Numbered from the stretch's first letter, positions 7,828 to 17,878 are shown. The stretch is DNA of 64,000 nt from Flagellimonas sp. HMM57 (GCF_021390175.1 NZ_CP090004.1:1860001-1924000); one strand, 5' to 3'. Translations and numbers: made by a program. Notes: a model not told the origin generated them from the letters alone.

Positions 7828-9162
7828 TTACGTTTTTCCCAATAAGGGTCTAAACTTCTTCCTGAATTTAAAGACCAGTGCAAATCCACGAATGGCCATC
7901 CAAACTACAAAGGCAATCCAAATGGCGTAGAAGCCCCAACCTAAATATTTGCCTAGGTACAGCGAAGGTATAAAACCTAAAAAAGTAGCAGAGAGCAATA
8001 CATTTCGCAGGTATTTCATTTCACCCAACCCTTTAAAAAGTCCATCAAAAACAAAGGCCAGTGTATTCATGGGCAATCCAAGGATAACGATAAAGAAGAT
8101 TCCATAAAAAGTTTCTAAAACGATTACCTCATTGGAAAAGATTTGTCCGATGGGCCTATAAAATAAAAATCCTCCAACCATTAAAAGAAGGCTTATCGCC
8201 AAACCATACGTAATTATTTTTTTAGCGAGTTCCCAAAGACCGGGATAATCTCTTGCTCCCAATAATTTTCCGCCCATACTGTTCCCGGCAGCACCGTAGC
8301 CATCAATAAAAAAAGCTGCGAACAACCAAAGGTTTATGGCTATGGTATGAGCTCCGATATACTTGTCCCCAAGCATTGTTGCTTCACGAACCGCTATGAT
8401 CAAAGCAGTATTGAGTGCCAAGGCCCTTACAAATAGGTTCAGGCTCATTATAATAAGACGTTTGATTTCCTTGTTTAAAGGAAAAACCAACTTTAGGCTT
8501 ATTTCGGTTTTCTTTATCAAAAGAATGAATACCAAAATGGCCATAACCGCTTGCGAGATGAGACTGGCCCATGCAGCTCCTTCGAGATACATGGCGGGAA
8601 CTATCCCTTCGATACCATACACAAAAATAAAGTCGAGGATAACATTTATTATGGCACCTATAATAGCGATTACCATAGGGTAGTAGGTGTTTTGTAATCC
8701 TCTAAAAATACCGAATACAGCAAAAGTAAATAGTGTAAGTGGAAACCCCCAAACACGAATGGAATAATACGAAATACAGTAATCTAGTATTTTTCCCGTA
8801 GCTTCAAACAGACGAAAAATATCTTCCACAATAAAAATTGTAGATAATAGGAGTACAATGCTCAAAAGAATATTCAAAAATATAGCCTGAGCTGGTAAGT
8901 CTTTGACTTCGTTCAATCTTCCGGCTCCCAAGTATTGTGAAATTAAAGCAGAAATTGCGCTACGTGTCTGCCCCAAAACCCAAATGAGCATGGACAAAAA
9001 CGAACCTACGATGCCCGCAGCAGCTAAGGATTCCAATCCATCAACAGGAATATTGCCCACAATGGCAGTATCTGTAATAGAAAGTATAGGTTCTGCGATA
9101 CCAGAAATGGTCGCTGGGATGGCCAGTTGGTTAATGGTCTTAAAATTGACTAGAGTCTTCAA
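7828..9162 (-). CDS. MATE family efflux transporter (DinF-like)
   Basis: 444 residues with about 12 transmembrane helices in two homologous halves. The first half begins INQLAIPATISGIAEPILSITDTAIVG and the second repeats the pattern after residue about 235. Motifs such as GQTRSAISALISQYLGAG and GAAGNSMGGKLLGA are typical of the multidrug and toxic compound extrusion family, DinF branch. Such proteins export cationic drugs or dyes using sodium or proton gradients at the inner membrane. The gene is 12 bp downstream of a GNAT gene and probably shares its transcript. Confidence 0.93.
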   Translation of the reverse strand: MKTLVNFKTINQLAIPATISGIAEPILSITDTAIVGNIPVDGLESLAAAGIVGSFLSMLIWVLGQTRSAISALISQYLGAGRLNEVKDLPAQAIFLNILLSIVLLLSTIFIVEDIFRLFEATGKILDYCISYYSIRVWGFPLTLFTFAVFGIFRGLQNTYYPMVIAIIGAIINVILDFIFVYGIEGIVPAMYLEGAAWASLISQAVMAILVFILLIKKTEISLKLVFPLNKEIKRLIIMSLNLFVRALALNTALIIAVREATMLGDKYIGAHTIAINLWLFAAFFIDGYGAAGNSMGGKLLGARDYPGLWELAKKIITYGLAISLLLMVGGFLFYRPIGQIFSNEVIVLETFYGIFFIVILGLPMNTLAFVFDGLFKGLGEMKYLRNVLLSATFLGFIPSLYLGKYLGWGFYAIWIAFVVWMAIRGFALVFKFRKKFRPLLGKT

Positions 9163-9174
9163 ATCCGGTGCAAG

Positions 9175-9675
9175 TTACAGCACTAATTCGTAACAGTGAA
9201 AAGGATGGGAACTTTGTTTAGGAAAGAAGATATCTTCAAGTTTTTGATAGCCCCTTTGTTCATAAAATTGCTGATTTCTCTTGTTTTGTGAAAACGTATC
9301 TAACCGTACTGAAGCATATCCGTTGGTTTTGGAATAATCCTCTGCAAAATTCATGAGTTCCTGGGCAAATCCTTTTCCTTGAAAGCTTGGATGAACGCTT
9401 AGACGGTGAATGTAAATATTGTTTTTGTTAGGAGTTAGCCATTGGACTGGAACATAGTCTTCGTCCATATAAGTAGAAACCACTACAGTGCCAACGATTT
9501 GATTGTCCAACATTTTTACATAGAGCTCATTTCTTTCAATATCTTTTATAAAGGTATTTTTTGTGGGATAATGCTCATTCCATTGATAAATTCTGTTAGC
9601 TATCATTTTTTCTGCACATGCTTTCGCAAGGTTCTGTATATCCTTAATTTGAGATATCTTTGCATGTCTTATCAT
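9175..9675 (-). CDS. GNAT family N-acetyltransferase
   Basis: 166 residues. The acetyl-CoA loop is seen in IHRLSVHPSFQGKGFAQELMNFAEDY (Q/RxxGxG/A type) and the C-terminal motif in FYEQRGYQKLEDIFFP. The N-terminus begins MIRHAKISQIKDIQNLAKAC. The family transfers acetyl from acetyl-CoA to an amine; the substrate is unknown. It precedes the MATE transporter by 12 bp on the same strand, a pairing compatible with detoxification (inference only). Confidence 0.9.
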   Translation of the reverse strand: MIRHAKISQIKDIQNLAKACAEKMIANRIYQWNEHYPTKNTFIKDIERNELYVKMLDNQIVGTVVVSTYMDEDYVPVQWLTPNKNNIYIHRLSVHPSFQGKGFAQELMNFAEDYSKTNGYASVRLDTFSQNKRNQQFYEQRGYQKLEDIFFPKQSSHPFHCYELVL

Positions 9676-9728
9676 GGATTCGATTTAATTAAATTGTAAA
9701 TTTAAGCTATAATCATAACCACCGAACA

Positions 9729-10523
9729 ATGAATAATATACTAGTACCTATAGGAACTTCTCCAAATTCTTCCGATACGCTCCAATACGTGATAGATTTT
9801 GCTTCGAACTTTGGGGCAAAAGTTTTTGTAATGGATGTATTTACAGTAACATCAGGGACTGGAAGCTTGGCCAATGTTAAGGATAAGGTGGTAAAAAGCA
9901 GTAAAGAGCAGCTTAAAGAAATCATAGATACGGTAGACACAAAAAACGTTGAAATAAAACTAACGACCTATAATGGTGATATTATTGATGGCTTAAAAGA
10001 AATTGATAAAAAACTGGGCATAGATCTTATTCTTATTGCACCAAGAAGCAACGCTATTGAAGATGAACTTTATTTGGGGACTACTACGGGCAGAATCGTA
10101 AAGAAAACAAACATTCCTACGTTGATCATACCAAAAGGTACGACATTCAAGCCTATTCAGAATATTATGACCGCTTTTGGCTCTGGCATCGTTAAAAGAA
10201 GCCGTACCTTAAACCCGCTGATTGAAATCAAAGATAAATTTAGGGCCAGTATTAATCTTCTACTGGTAAAAAGACCAGGGTATTCTGAAGAAGACCTTCA
10301 GGTAAATACTTCTCTTTTAGACCTTAGTGAACATCTGACCATTACATCGAACCCTACTACATACTTGGGTGTTTTAGAATATTATCAAGCACAACAACCT
10401 GATATGTTGTGCGTCTTTAGAAGAAAGCGAGGATTCTTCAAGAAGCTATGGGAGAAAAATACAATACCAAAATCGGAATTTTTTGTTCCAATACCCGTAT
10501 TGATACTTAGCGTTAAAAAGTAA
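9729..10523 (+). CDS. Universal stress protein, tandem UspA-like
   Basis: 264 residues. The first half has the UspA alpha/beta fold: NNILVPIGTSPNSSDTLQYVIDFAS at the start, IDLILIAPRS, and the nucleotide-loop-like LGTTTGRIVKKTNIPTLIIPKG. The second half is a more divergent Usp-like repeat ending in VPVLILS. Universal stress proteins are cytoplasmic nucleotide-binding dimers linked to survival under stress. The gene is divergent from the GNAT gene with a 53-bp gap, and upstream of tRNA-Ala. Confidence 0.85.
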   Translation: MNNILVPIGTSPNSSDTLQYVIDFASNFGAKVFVMDVFTVTSGTGSLANVKDKVVKSSKEQLKEIIDTVDTKNVEIKLTTYNGDIIDGLKEIDKKLGIDLILIAPRSNAIEDELYLGTTTGRIVKKTNIPTLIIPKGTTFKPIQNIMTAFGSGIVKRSRTLNPLIEIKDKFRASINLLLVKRPGYSEEDLQVNTSLLDLSEHLTITSNPTTYLGVLEYYQAQQPDMLCVFRRKRGFFKKLWEKNTIPKSEFFVPIPVLILSVKK

Positions 10524-10582
10524 TATGGATATCGTTTCTATTTTGAAACTTTGCTAAAAAGCCTTTCCTTTGCGCTCTTCAA

Positions 10583-10659
<77 letters not shown>

Positions 10660-10670
10660 AGTAAATACAG

Positions 10671-10697
10671 GCCTTCACAGATGTGAGGGCTTTTTTT
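10671..10697 (+). terminator. Rho-independent terminator after tRNA-Ala
   Basis: Stem GCCTTCACA (10671-10679) pairs with TGTGAGGGC (10682-10690), with one G-U pair, followed by seven Ts. It starts 11 bp after the tRNA CCA. Confidence 0.85.
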
Positions 10698-10704
10698 GTT
10701 TTAC

Positions 10705-10730
10705 AAAATGCATAGTTTGTGCACACTTTT
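10705..10730. repeat. 26-bp direct repeat, left copy (partner at 25509-25534)
   Basis: The 26 bp here (AAAATGCATAGTTTGTGC plus the next eight bases) match 25509-25534 at 24 of 26 positions in the same orientation. One copy lies just inside each candidate end of the island. It may be an integrase arm-type site or a remnant of a duplicated element end. Confidence 0.75.
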
Positions 10731-10919
10731 GAAATTTTCTTTGAGATTAGGTAAAATTTAACATTAATAGTGTCAAAATCTATCAAGTTACTGTGTTTTT
10801 AATCTAGTTTTCAAGTGTTATCCACACTAACTTTTTAAAAAACCAAACCACCTTAAACTTGAGCACACCTAAGTTCCAAAAAACGTTCTTTTTGTAATAC
10901 TCACTTGAGGATTTATTCA

Positions 10920-11190
10920 TTACTTGATTCTAATAAGTCCTTGTCTCATTGGAAAGTGGATTTTGCCAATCGATTTATATCGATGTTTTCGATAAAAACA
11001 AGCCCTATTATTATTTGCCCAGACCTGAAAAATTACCTGTTTAAACCCCTTTACAAAAAAGTTCCCTTTCTGCTTTTTTGATTAATCCATATCCAGAACT
11101 AAGACTATAGTATCTCTTTAGCTCATAAAGTTTATTAAATTCGGTAACAACAACAATCCTGATTGGGCATTTGCTTTTCGGCATAAATTC
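10920..11190 (-). pseudogene. Decayed fragment with GNAT-like C-terminus
   Basis: On the minus strand two adjacent frames give protein-like text. The first has PEFMPKSKCPIRIVVV and GYGLIKKAERELF, then hits a stop. Shifting one base at a T-run near 11050 gives KGFKQVIFQVWANNNRACF and then YRKHRYKSIGKIHFPM, ending at the TAA at 10920. The pattern VWxxNxRAxxFYxKxxYKxIG is the usual last motif of GNAT acetyltransferases. No start codon with a proper N-terminus was found, so this is read as a broken remnant at the left end of the island. The assignment is tentative. Confidence 0.4.
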
Positions 11191-11803
11191 GGGCACTCCA
11201 CAGGATTATCTTTGTTATACACAATAATTAATGAACAGGGATTCTATTCTTAAAAACTTGATATTCTCTTCTGAGAATTTTGTGGTTATAAAGTTGGTAA
11301 AGTCAATGGGAATATGTCTTTATGTAAACTTTTTTTAGTAAAATAAGAGGTTTGTAGAGAGTCTTTCAAGCTTGCTTTTCAAATGAAACTTCGCCCTTAC
11401 TATTTTGAATTTTTAAATCTCGGACCGAAATTAAAGATAATTTAAATCGTCCTAAAAAAGTTTGTCCCAAAACCCTTATTTTTTTTATTCTCTCATGCGT
11501 TATGCCAAAGGCATTTTAAGGCCTACCGTTCAAAAAGAGTATTTACCAAAACGTCTATCCATAATATCTCGAAAGAACTATGGCAGCAATTGATGCATTC
11601 AATTTGTCAAGAAACTAAATCAAGCAATAGGTTTAACAATAAAAAATTAGCTTTTATCTATTGTTTCAAAGGCTTATCTGGATTTATAGGAGAGTATTTA
11701 CACTAGCATAATATCTTAATAGATAATAACATCATATTCATATCACAATACTGTTGTACGAATAGATAACGTATTGAATAATATACTCAACCAATCAAGT
11801 CAG
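11191..11803. other. Gene-poor region at left end of the island
   Basis: No convincing gene, RNA or repeat was found. A plus-strand frame ending with TAG near 11706 stays open for roughly 75 codons without ATG and matches nothing recognisable. A 35-codon plus-strand ORF begins at about 11232 but has no support. The sequence looks like decayed coding DNA plus the leader of the patatin gene. Confidence 0.5.
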
Positions 11804-14077
11804 ATGAATAAAACCTATTACCTCATTTTTACCGTGTTCCTTACCGTATTTTGTTCAGCGCAAGAAGAAAAGAAAGAAGATGATTTGAAAGTAGGGCTTG
11901 TATTAAGTGGAGGTGGTGCAAAGGGACTCGCCCATATTGGGGCTCTTAAAATTATTGAAGAAGCAGGTGTCCAAATAGACTATATAGGGGGCACCAGCAT
12001 GGGGGCCATTATAGGGGGATTGTATGCAGCAGGATACTCAGCATCTGAACTTGATTCTATTTTTAGGGCCACAGACCTTGGAATGTTGATACAAGACAAC
12101 CTTCCACGGAATGCAAAGACTTTTTATGAAAAAGAAGACTCCGAAAGATATGCAGTAACCCTACCATTCAATAATTTCAAAATTTCGGTGCCGTCGGCCT
12201 TTTCGGGGGGTCAGAATATTTATAATGAATTGGCTAGGTTATTGTACCATGTTAGAAATATCAAAGATTTCAATCAATTGCCAATCCCCTTTGTTTGTAT
12301 TGCAACAGATATTGAAAGTGGCGATGAAGTTGTCCTGAAAAAAGGATATCTGCCAGAAGCCATTATGGCAAGCGGTACATTACCATCACTCTTTGCGCCA
12401 GCTGAAATTGATGACAAAATTTTAATCGACGGTGGTGTCGTTAACAACTATCCTTTGGAAGAAGTATATAACATGGGTGCTGATATTATTATTGGGGTTG
12501 ATGTGCAACATGGGCTATCTAATCGTGAAGCCTTATCCTCCTTTACGGAAATACTCTTACAGATAAACAACTTTGATTCAGTTGATTACATGAAAGAGAA
12601 ATCAAAAAGGACAACAATTTATATCAAACCTCCAATGGAAGATTATTCGGTATTGGATTTTGCCAAGAACGATACCATAATCGAATTGGGGCAAACCGCT
12701 GCTAAAAAATTATTTGCGGATTTAAAATCCGTATCAAAACCACAAAATACATTACGGCTTCCGACAAACTATCTTGAGCCTAATGACAAAATAATCATAA
12801 ATAACATGTCTTTCCTAGGAGATAAAGTAAATCATTCCAGAAAATATATTATGGGAAAATTAAGGTTCAAACTTGGTGATAGTATCACTTTTAACGAGTT
12901 ACAACATGGAATAAATAATCTGGTCGCTACTCGCAATTTTGAAAATATTCGCTATCGTTTGCATTCCATTGATGATAGGGAAGAACTTCAATTAAATTTG
13001 AAGGAAAGCAAGGACAAAAGCTTTATACGTTTTGGAGCACATTATGATGAACTTTACAGGAGTGCTGTACTAGTAAACCTTACCCAAAAAGATGTATTGA
13101 CCCAAGATGGATTGTTCTCTTTTGATCTTATTGTTGGGGATAGACTTAGATATGAAATGGAATATTATATAGATAAAGGGGCATACTGGAGTTTTGGGCT
13201 AAATTCAAGGCTGAATGAATTTGAAAAAGATATCGCTTATAACATTCTCTTGAATAATTATGAAGTGCCCAACGTTGAAGGCGTAAACAATATAAATTTG
13301 GTTGTTACCGACTTTACCAACCAACTCTATTTACAATCTAAATTGAAGGAAGAACTTGGTATTACTTTAGGCGTGGAACATAAATCGTTAAGATATAGTA
13401 CAGATACCATATTAGAGGAATTGAATGAGAACGAAAATCCTGAAATTGAAACTCCAGTAGATAACGACAATCGACTTTTGTTCGAAAAAAGCAGTTATTT
13501 AAGTACTTTCGCTCAACTTAAATTGGACACATACGATAACATCTATTTTCCTAGAAAAGGAATATATTTTGACAGTGACATCCATTTTTATCTCCTTGCA
13601 TCTGATTTTAATGATGATTTCTCCGAATTTGCAATAACCAAAGCACAATTAGGGTTAGCCATGCCCATAACGCAAAATCTATCCATTAACTTTGAATTGG
13701 CCGGAGGGTTTAAAATTGGAACCTCGGAAGTAAACTCTTTTGACTTTGTATTGGGAGGTTATGGTAATAATCTGATCAATAATTTCGTTCCTTTTTTCGG
13801 ATATGATTTCTTGAGTATCCCTGGAAATAGTTTTTGGAAGTCAAATGCTAGCATGGATTTTGAATTCGCAAAAAAAAATCACCTTATTTTTTCCGCAAAT
13901 TTTGCTGAAGTAGGGGATAACTTATACACAGAAGGTGATTTGTTCAAAGGACCTATTTTATCAGGATTTGGATTAGGCTATGGTTTCGAATCCTTTCTAG
14001 GGCCAATAAGAATAATGTACTCCGCAAAAGAAATTGAAGAAGGTGAACTATTTGTAAGTATCGGATACTGGTTTTAA
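11804..14077 (+). CDS. Patatin-like phospholipase with outer-membrane beta-barrel (type V-like)
   Basis: 757 residues from the ATG at 11804, which opens a signal peptide (MNKTYYLIFTVFLTVFCSAQ). The upstream TTG at 11774 would bury it. The patatin domain has the oxyanion motif SGGGAKG, the nucleophile motif GGTSMGA and the catalytic Asp in LIDGGVVNNYPL. After about residue 300 come a POTRA-like segment and a long beta-rich C-terminal half ending in aromatic residues (FVSIGYWF), typical of a BamA-type barrel. This is the PlpD/FplA-like type Vd layout: a lipase passed through its own outer-membrane barrel. Nothing next to it suggests the substrate. It is the first intact gene of the island. Confidence 0.92.
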   Translation: MNKTYYLIFTVFLTVFCSAQEEKKEDDLKVGLVLSGGGAKGLAHIGALKIIEEAGVQIDYIGGTSMGAIIGGLYAAGYSASELDSIFRATDLGMLIQDNLPRNAKTFYEKEDSERYAVTLPFNNFKISVPSAFSGGQNIYNELARLLYHVRNIKDFNQLPIPFVCIATDIESGDEVVLKKGYLPEAIMASGTLPSLFAPAEIDDKILIDGGVVNNYPLEEVYNMGADIIIGVDVQHGLSNREALSSFTEILLQINNFDSVDYMKEKSKRTTIYIKPPMEDYSVLDFAKNDTIIELGQTAAKKLFADLKSVSKPQNTLRLPTNYLEPNDKIIINNMSFLGDKVNHSRKYIMGKLRFKLGDSITFNELQHGINNLVATRNFENIRYRLHSIDDREELQLNLKESKDKSFIRFGAHYDELYRSAVLVNLTQKDVLTQDGLFSFDLIVGDRLRYEMEYYIDKGAYWSFGLNSRLNEFEKDIAYNILLNNYEVPNVEGVNNINLVVTDFTNQLYLQSKLKEELGITLGVEHKSLRYSTDTILEELNENENPEIETPVDNDNRLLFEKSSYLSTFAQLKLDTYDNIYFPRKGIYFDSDIHFYLLASDFNDDFSEFAITKAQLGLAMPITQNLSINFELAGGFKIGTSEVNSFDFVLGGYGNNLINNFVPFFGYDFLSIPGNSFWKSNASMDFEFAKKNHLIFSANFAEVGDNLYTEGDLFKGPILSGFGLGYGFESFLGPIRIMYSAKEIEEGELFVSIGYWF

Positions 14078-14195
14078 AAGCTTCTTTTGGGCCATAAGGA
14101 TCTGTGAGATTTTGTTATCATAAAAGAACCCCAAAACAATTAATAGTCTTAAAACATTGAATAAAATAGGATTAGGTACATACTTATTCATAGTT

Positions 14196-15058
14196 CTATT
14201 TCCAAAAATGCCATTTTTTATCATTGTCCTGAAAGAACAAGGCAACAATGGATTCATTTAAATCGTCAAAATCTATTTTAATCTTTTTTATCGTTCTACC
14301 CTTTTTTTGGTAACTACGTAATATTTCAATTCCTCCAGATTTATTAATCTTTTTACTGGTCCATTCCTGTTTATTGTTATCATAATTTTGGTTGAGGAAT
14401 AAAATCACTTGTTCTTCAGCAACGATTGTATCTTCATCTGTTAACTTACTTTTTTCGCCAATAACAAAATTTCCTATTTCTTTCGCAGTATCAAAAGGAG
14501 AAGAAAGAATACCACCAATAAAACCTATTGAAGCTCTCTTGCCACATTATTCGCAACCTTGTCAGCATTTGCAACCACCAGATGCGCTTGTTCCATGTAA
14601 CTTGAAATAGAATCATTAGTTGTATTTACCGTTAACATTATTTCCGGAATTTGTTTATTGATTGAATCTACTCGAAGGATCGATTGATTTATGGCTAAAG
14701 TGGTCCTATCAATTGTATTCGTAATATTAGGAACTTCCTTGTGTATTGAATCTATTCTTTTTAGTACCTCAGGAATTTGGGTGCGCACTAAATTAAATTC
14801 ATTAAGAATATTTGGAATTGTAGTATTTCTTAAACTATTGGTTTCATATAAAATTAACGGTATTTTAGTCTGAATACTATCTATTCTATTGGTTATAGAA
14901 GGTATTGCATTTAGAATATTTGGAATATTTCTATTAACAGACGTTAAGGAATTAGAAAGTTTTACAATGGAATATGCCAAAAAAATTATAGCTATGCCAA
15001 GCCAAAATTTTAACACATTATTGAAATTAATTTTCATTTTTTTCTGTGTTTTACTCAA
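14196..15058 (-). pseudogene. Frameshifted coiled-coil membrane-anchored protein with IPxI repeats
   Basis: The frame from ATG at 15058 runs 177 codons: a transmembrane helix (FWLGIAIIFLAYSIVKLS), then a long coiled coil with repeated IPxI and RIDSI motifs, ending at TAG 14525-14527. The overlapping -1 frame stays open from there and reads ASIGFIGGILSSPFDTAKEI, then a soluble C-terminal domain (about 100 residues, ending WHFWK) to the stop at 14196. Adding one base in GAGAGCTTC would join them into one protein of about 285 residues. I infer a one-base deletion; two coupled genes or programmed frameshifting are less likely. Family not recognised. An assembly error is possible. Confidence 0.6.
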
Positions 15059-15182
15059 TCTATGTTTATACAGACTGAGATATTTAGCGAAAACCGTAAT
15101 TAATTAAAAACATTTTATAATACGGTTACCCATTGAACTGTAAGTATAACATCTCCAAAAATTAAATACTCTTATTTAAAGT

Positions 15183-15953
15183 TTATACTTCTCCATCTAA
15201 CCACCTTTTGAACTTTCCAATTTTTTCTATGGCGACCAAGATTGGGTTCGGGTCATTGGTGTTTTTTGGTACAAGTTCAAGTTTTATGCGAGACTGCGAG
15301 ACGTAATACATTTGGCCAATGCTTTTCAAATTAATCAAGTACTTTCTGTTTGCCCGAAAAAAATTCAAAGGATCCAATTTGTTTTCCAATTCTTTCAGAT
15401 TCATGTCCAAGTAGAATCGTTTCCCGGATTCTAACATGCAGAACGTTACCTTATCCTCTACAAAAAAGTAACATATATCTTTAACGTTGATGGTCTCGAG
15501 ACGGTTGTTATGCTTTACAACAAATCGTTCCTTAAAGGACATCTGGTTTTGCAAAAAAGAAAGTGGAGCATTTTTTATCGTTTCCTTTTCTGTAGAGAGA
15601 TGATATTCCTTGAACTTGTTCAGGGCCATGGCCAATTCCTCTCTCTTGATGGGTTTTAGAAGGTAGGAAACACTATTCCGCTCAAATGCCTTAATAGCAA
15701 ATTCTGAGTAGGCAGTAGTAAATACTATAGGCGTTTTGTTGGCAATACGCTCAAATATCTCAAATGAGTTTCCATCAGATAGGTTAATGTCCAAAAACAT
15801 CAAATCCACTTCTTCATTGTTCAAAAATGTTATGGTCTCTTCTATGGACTGTGTTCTTCCTTTGATTTGGATTTCGCTGTCCATTTCACCCAACAGCACC
15901 TTCAATCGTTCAGCTGCTAAAGGCTCGTCCTCAACTATCAGCGTATTAATCAT
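15183..15953 (-). CDS. LytTR-family response regulator
   Basis: 256 residues. The receiver domain starts INTLIVEDEPLAAERL, with the phospho-acceptor Asp in DLMFLDINLSDGNS and the conserved Thr/Lys in VFTTAYSEFAIKAF and YLLKPIKRE. A LytTR DNA-binding domain occupies the C-terminal ~100 residues (NRLETINVKDICYFF, NFFRANRKYLINLKSI). Its start overlaps the end of the sensor kinase gene by 8 bp, so the two form one two-component system. The adjacent DUF4249/TonB receptor operon is the likely target, because LytS/LytTR pairs commonly sit beside such genes in Bacteroidota. Confidence 0.95.
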   Translation of the reverse strand: MINTLIVEDEPLAAERLKVLLGEMDSEIQIKGRTQSIEETITFLNNEEVDLMFLDINLSDGNSFEIFERIANKTPIVFTTAYSEFAIKAFERNSVSYLLKPIKREELAMALNKFKEYHLSTEKETIKNAPLSFLQNQMSFKERFVVKHNNRLETINVKDICYFFVEDKVTFCMLESGKRFYLDMNLKELENKLDPLNFFRANRKYLINLKSIGQMYYVSQSRIKLELVPKNTNDPNPILVAIEKIGKFKRWLDGEV

Positions 15954-16995
15954 CGATTTCGTTTTTTATCATTGGTATCTTGACTGTATAATGTTCATTT
16001 TCGACTTCAAAAATCGGTTTTCGGGACTGTATCACCTCCAACTGCTTTTTTAAGTTCTCTATGCCAATTCCAAAAGACTCTCTTGCTCCATTACCTTTAT
16101 TTCTTAGCTGGAGATTGTTCTTCACCACTACATAATCAGCTTCAATAAAAATTTCAATGACGAGAGGATTCTTTGTCTCCACTCTATTGTGCTTAATGGC
16201 ATTTTCTACTAATAGTTGAAGACTCATTGGAGGCACTAAAAAATCCTTATATTCTTCTTTAACCTCCTCCTTATAGATCAGTGCCCCACTAAATCTTATC
16301 TGTTGCAGTCCTACATAAGAAGCTATCATTTTAAGTTCCTTTCTCAAACTCACTACGACTTCATCAGCCTGTGAAAGATTATACCGATATATGTTGGAGA
16401 GTTCTTCCACAAAGTTTTCCGCTTTTCTTTGGTCAATGGAAATCAAACTTATCAGACCGTTAAAACTGTTGAATAAAAAGTGAGGGTTCAATTGTCTCCT
16501 TAATGACAGATATTTGGCAATCACCTTTTCCTTTTCATGGCGGGACAATTGAAGTTCGATATGGTGTTTGTTCTCTACTGTGGAAATAAAATTCTCCAGA
16601 AAATAGACCAATAATACGGCCACTGTGCTTGCTGCAAGTATAGCAAAGAAAATAACATCAAAAAAAACACTGTCAGCATCATCATTGAACAACCAGTCTG
16701 CTAGGGCTTTAATCATAAATGTTATCAATAAAACCTTTAGTACGATTACCTGGATGAGATTTCTCTTGCACAGCTTGGAATCACTTTCATAGCGTTCAGA
16801 GAAATATTCCCTATTGACAAGAAATTTTCTCGTAATATATACCCCACCCAGCAAAAGCAAAATAAGGGGAAATATAACTACCGTTTCAAAGATGGCCTCA
16901 TCTAAGCTATTTTCTTCTATTTCTGTTAGGAAATTAAAAAAGCAAATCAGAAAGCTTATCAGCAAATAAAAATATACCCTACTTTTTTTCAACAT
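15946..16995 (-). CDS. LytS-like sensor histidine kinase (His_kinase family)
   Basis: 349 residues. Four hydrophobic segments lie in the first ~140 residues, then a coiled linker and the His_kinase motif LRRQLNPHFLFNSFNGL, where the His is the predicted phosphorylation site. An HATPase_c domain follows with LLVENAIKHN (N box) and FGIGIENLKKQL (G box). It phosphorylates the overlapping LytTR regulator. The signal sensed in the membrane domain is unknown. It starts 5 bp after the DUF4249 gene, so receptor, lipoprotein, kinase and regulator form one operon. Confidence 0.95.
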   Translation of the reverse strand: MLKKSRVYFYLLISFLICFFNFLTEIEENSLDEAIFETVVIFPLILLLLGGVYITRKFLVNREYFSERYESDSKLCKRNLIQVIVLKVLLITFMIKALADWLFNDDADSVFFDVIFFAILAASTVAVLLVYFLENFISTVENKHHIELQLSRHEKEKVIAKYLSLRRQLNPHFLFNSFNGLISLISIDQRKAENFVEELSNIYRYNLSQADEVVVSLRKELKMIASYVGLQQIRFSGALIYKEEVKEEYKDFLVPPMSLQLLVENAIKHNRVETKNPLVIEIFIEADYVVVKNNLQLRNKGNGARESFGIGIENLKKQLEVIQSRKPIFEVENEHYTVKIPMIKNEIDD

Positions 16996-17000
16996 TTAAT

Positions 17001-17873
17001 CTATTCAACAATTTCTATGGTTACCTCTTGAACGTCAACGGTATAAAAATAACCTAAGGCCCTATTACTGGGATTATCCATATTCAAAATATTACCCCTA
17101 ATCGAAGCAGGTGGGGGATTACCTATAAAGGACAATCCTTGGTTTCCTGTCTGGTTAAAGAGCTCTACCAAGTAATTAAAATAATCGTTGGTGATACCCA
17201 ACTGTTGCGCAGTGGCAATATCGCCCACCTCAAATACCGCTTCTTCGTTAGGATTCACTCCGGTACGTAACTGTCCGTCAAAGAATTCATCACTTTCAAC
17301 TAAGGTAAGTCCATTCCCTGGATCTGGAACTATGACGAACTCCCCATTTCTAAAGACTCGATAGTAGTAAAAATTTTCCTCATTTTCAGGATCTTGACTA
17401 TCAAATTTAACAAAATACCCTTCTTCTGTAAATTCGGTTTCTTCTTCAAACTCTGAATAAACGTCCACAAAAGGGACTACTTCGCTAAGGCTATCCGAAC
17501 CCGAATAGGTCTCTCCGTTCCATACAATCGTTATCGTGTACTGTGTATCCAAACTGGCAGTGATACTGGAATTTGTATATATCCCATTACTAACATGTGT
17601 AAACTCATAGTCTGCAGTACCATCGCTAACAAAAACTACTGCATCGGTAACCGGCGTAGGGTCTTCAGTATCCAAAAACCCGATAGTTGAGGACAATCGA
17701 ATCTGCTGCTCCGCTAGGGGTGATATGGTGTTTCTTTCAATACCGCCATCCAGAACCAACCGGGGTTCTCCCCCATTAAGAGTAATATCCTCGGTAACAA
17801 CGGTTTCGCATGCAATGGTCAAAGTGGTCAGTACCACAAATAAAACTGTTCTTAAATATGTTTTAGTCTTCAT
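17001..17873 (-). CDS. DUF4249 lipoprotein (TonB-receptor partner)
   Basis: 290 residues with a lipoprotein signal ending in the lipobox LTIACE (Cys22). It has an N-terminal Ig-like beta domain (EPRLVLDGGIER, VTDAVVFVSDG, YTITIVWNGETYSG) and a C-terminal beta domain with NPPPASIRGNI. This is the DUF4249 family, found almost always next to a TonB-dependent receptor, where it probably acts as the surface-exposed ligand-binding partner. It is 5 bp downstream of the receptor gene. The ligand is unknown. Confidence 0.93.
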   Translation of the reverse strand: MKTKTYLRTVLFVVLTTLTIACETVVTEDITLNGGEPRLVLDGGIERNTISPLAEQQIRLSSTIGFLDTEDPTPVTDAVVFVSDGTADYEFTHVSNGIYTNSSITASLDTQYTITIVWNGETYSGSDSLSEVVPFVDVYSEFEEETEFTEEGYFVKFDSQDPENEENFYYYRVFRNGEFVIVPDPGNGLTLVESDEFFDGQLRTGVNPNEEAVFEVGDIATAQQLGITNDYFNYLVELFNQTGNQGLSFIGNPPPASIRGNILNMDNPSNRALGYFYTVDVQEVTIEIVE

Positions 17874-17878
17874 TTTTA

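Noticed and set aside
14048..14257. Minus-strand 69-codon frame overlapping the end of the patatin gene
   Set aside because: Overlaps two better supported frames and shows no family or start-site support.
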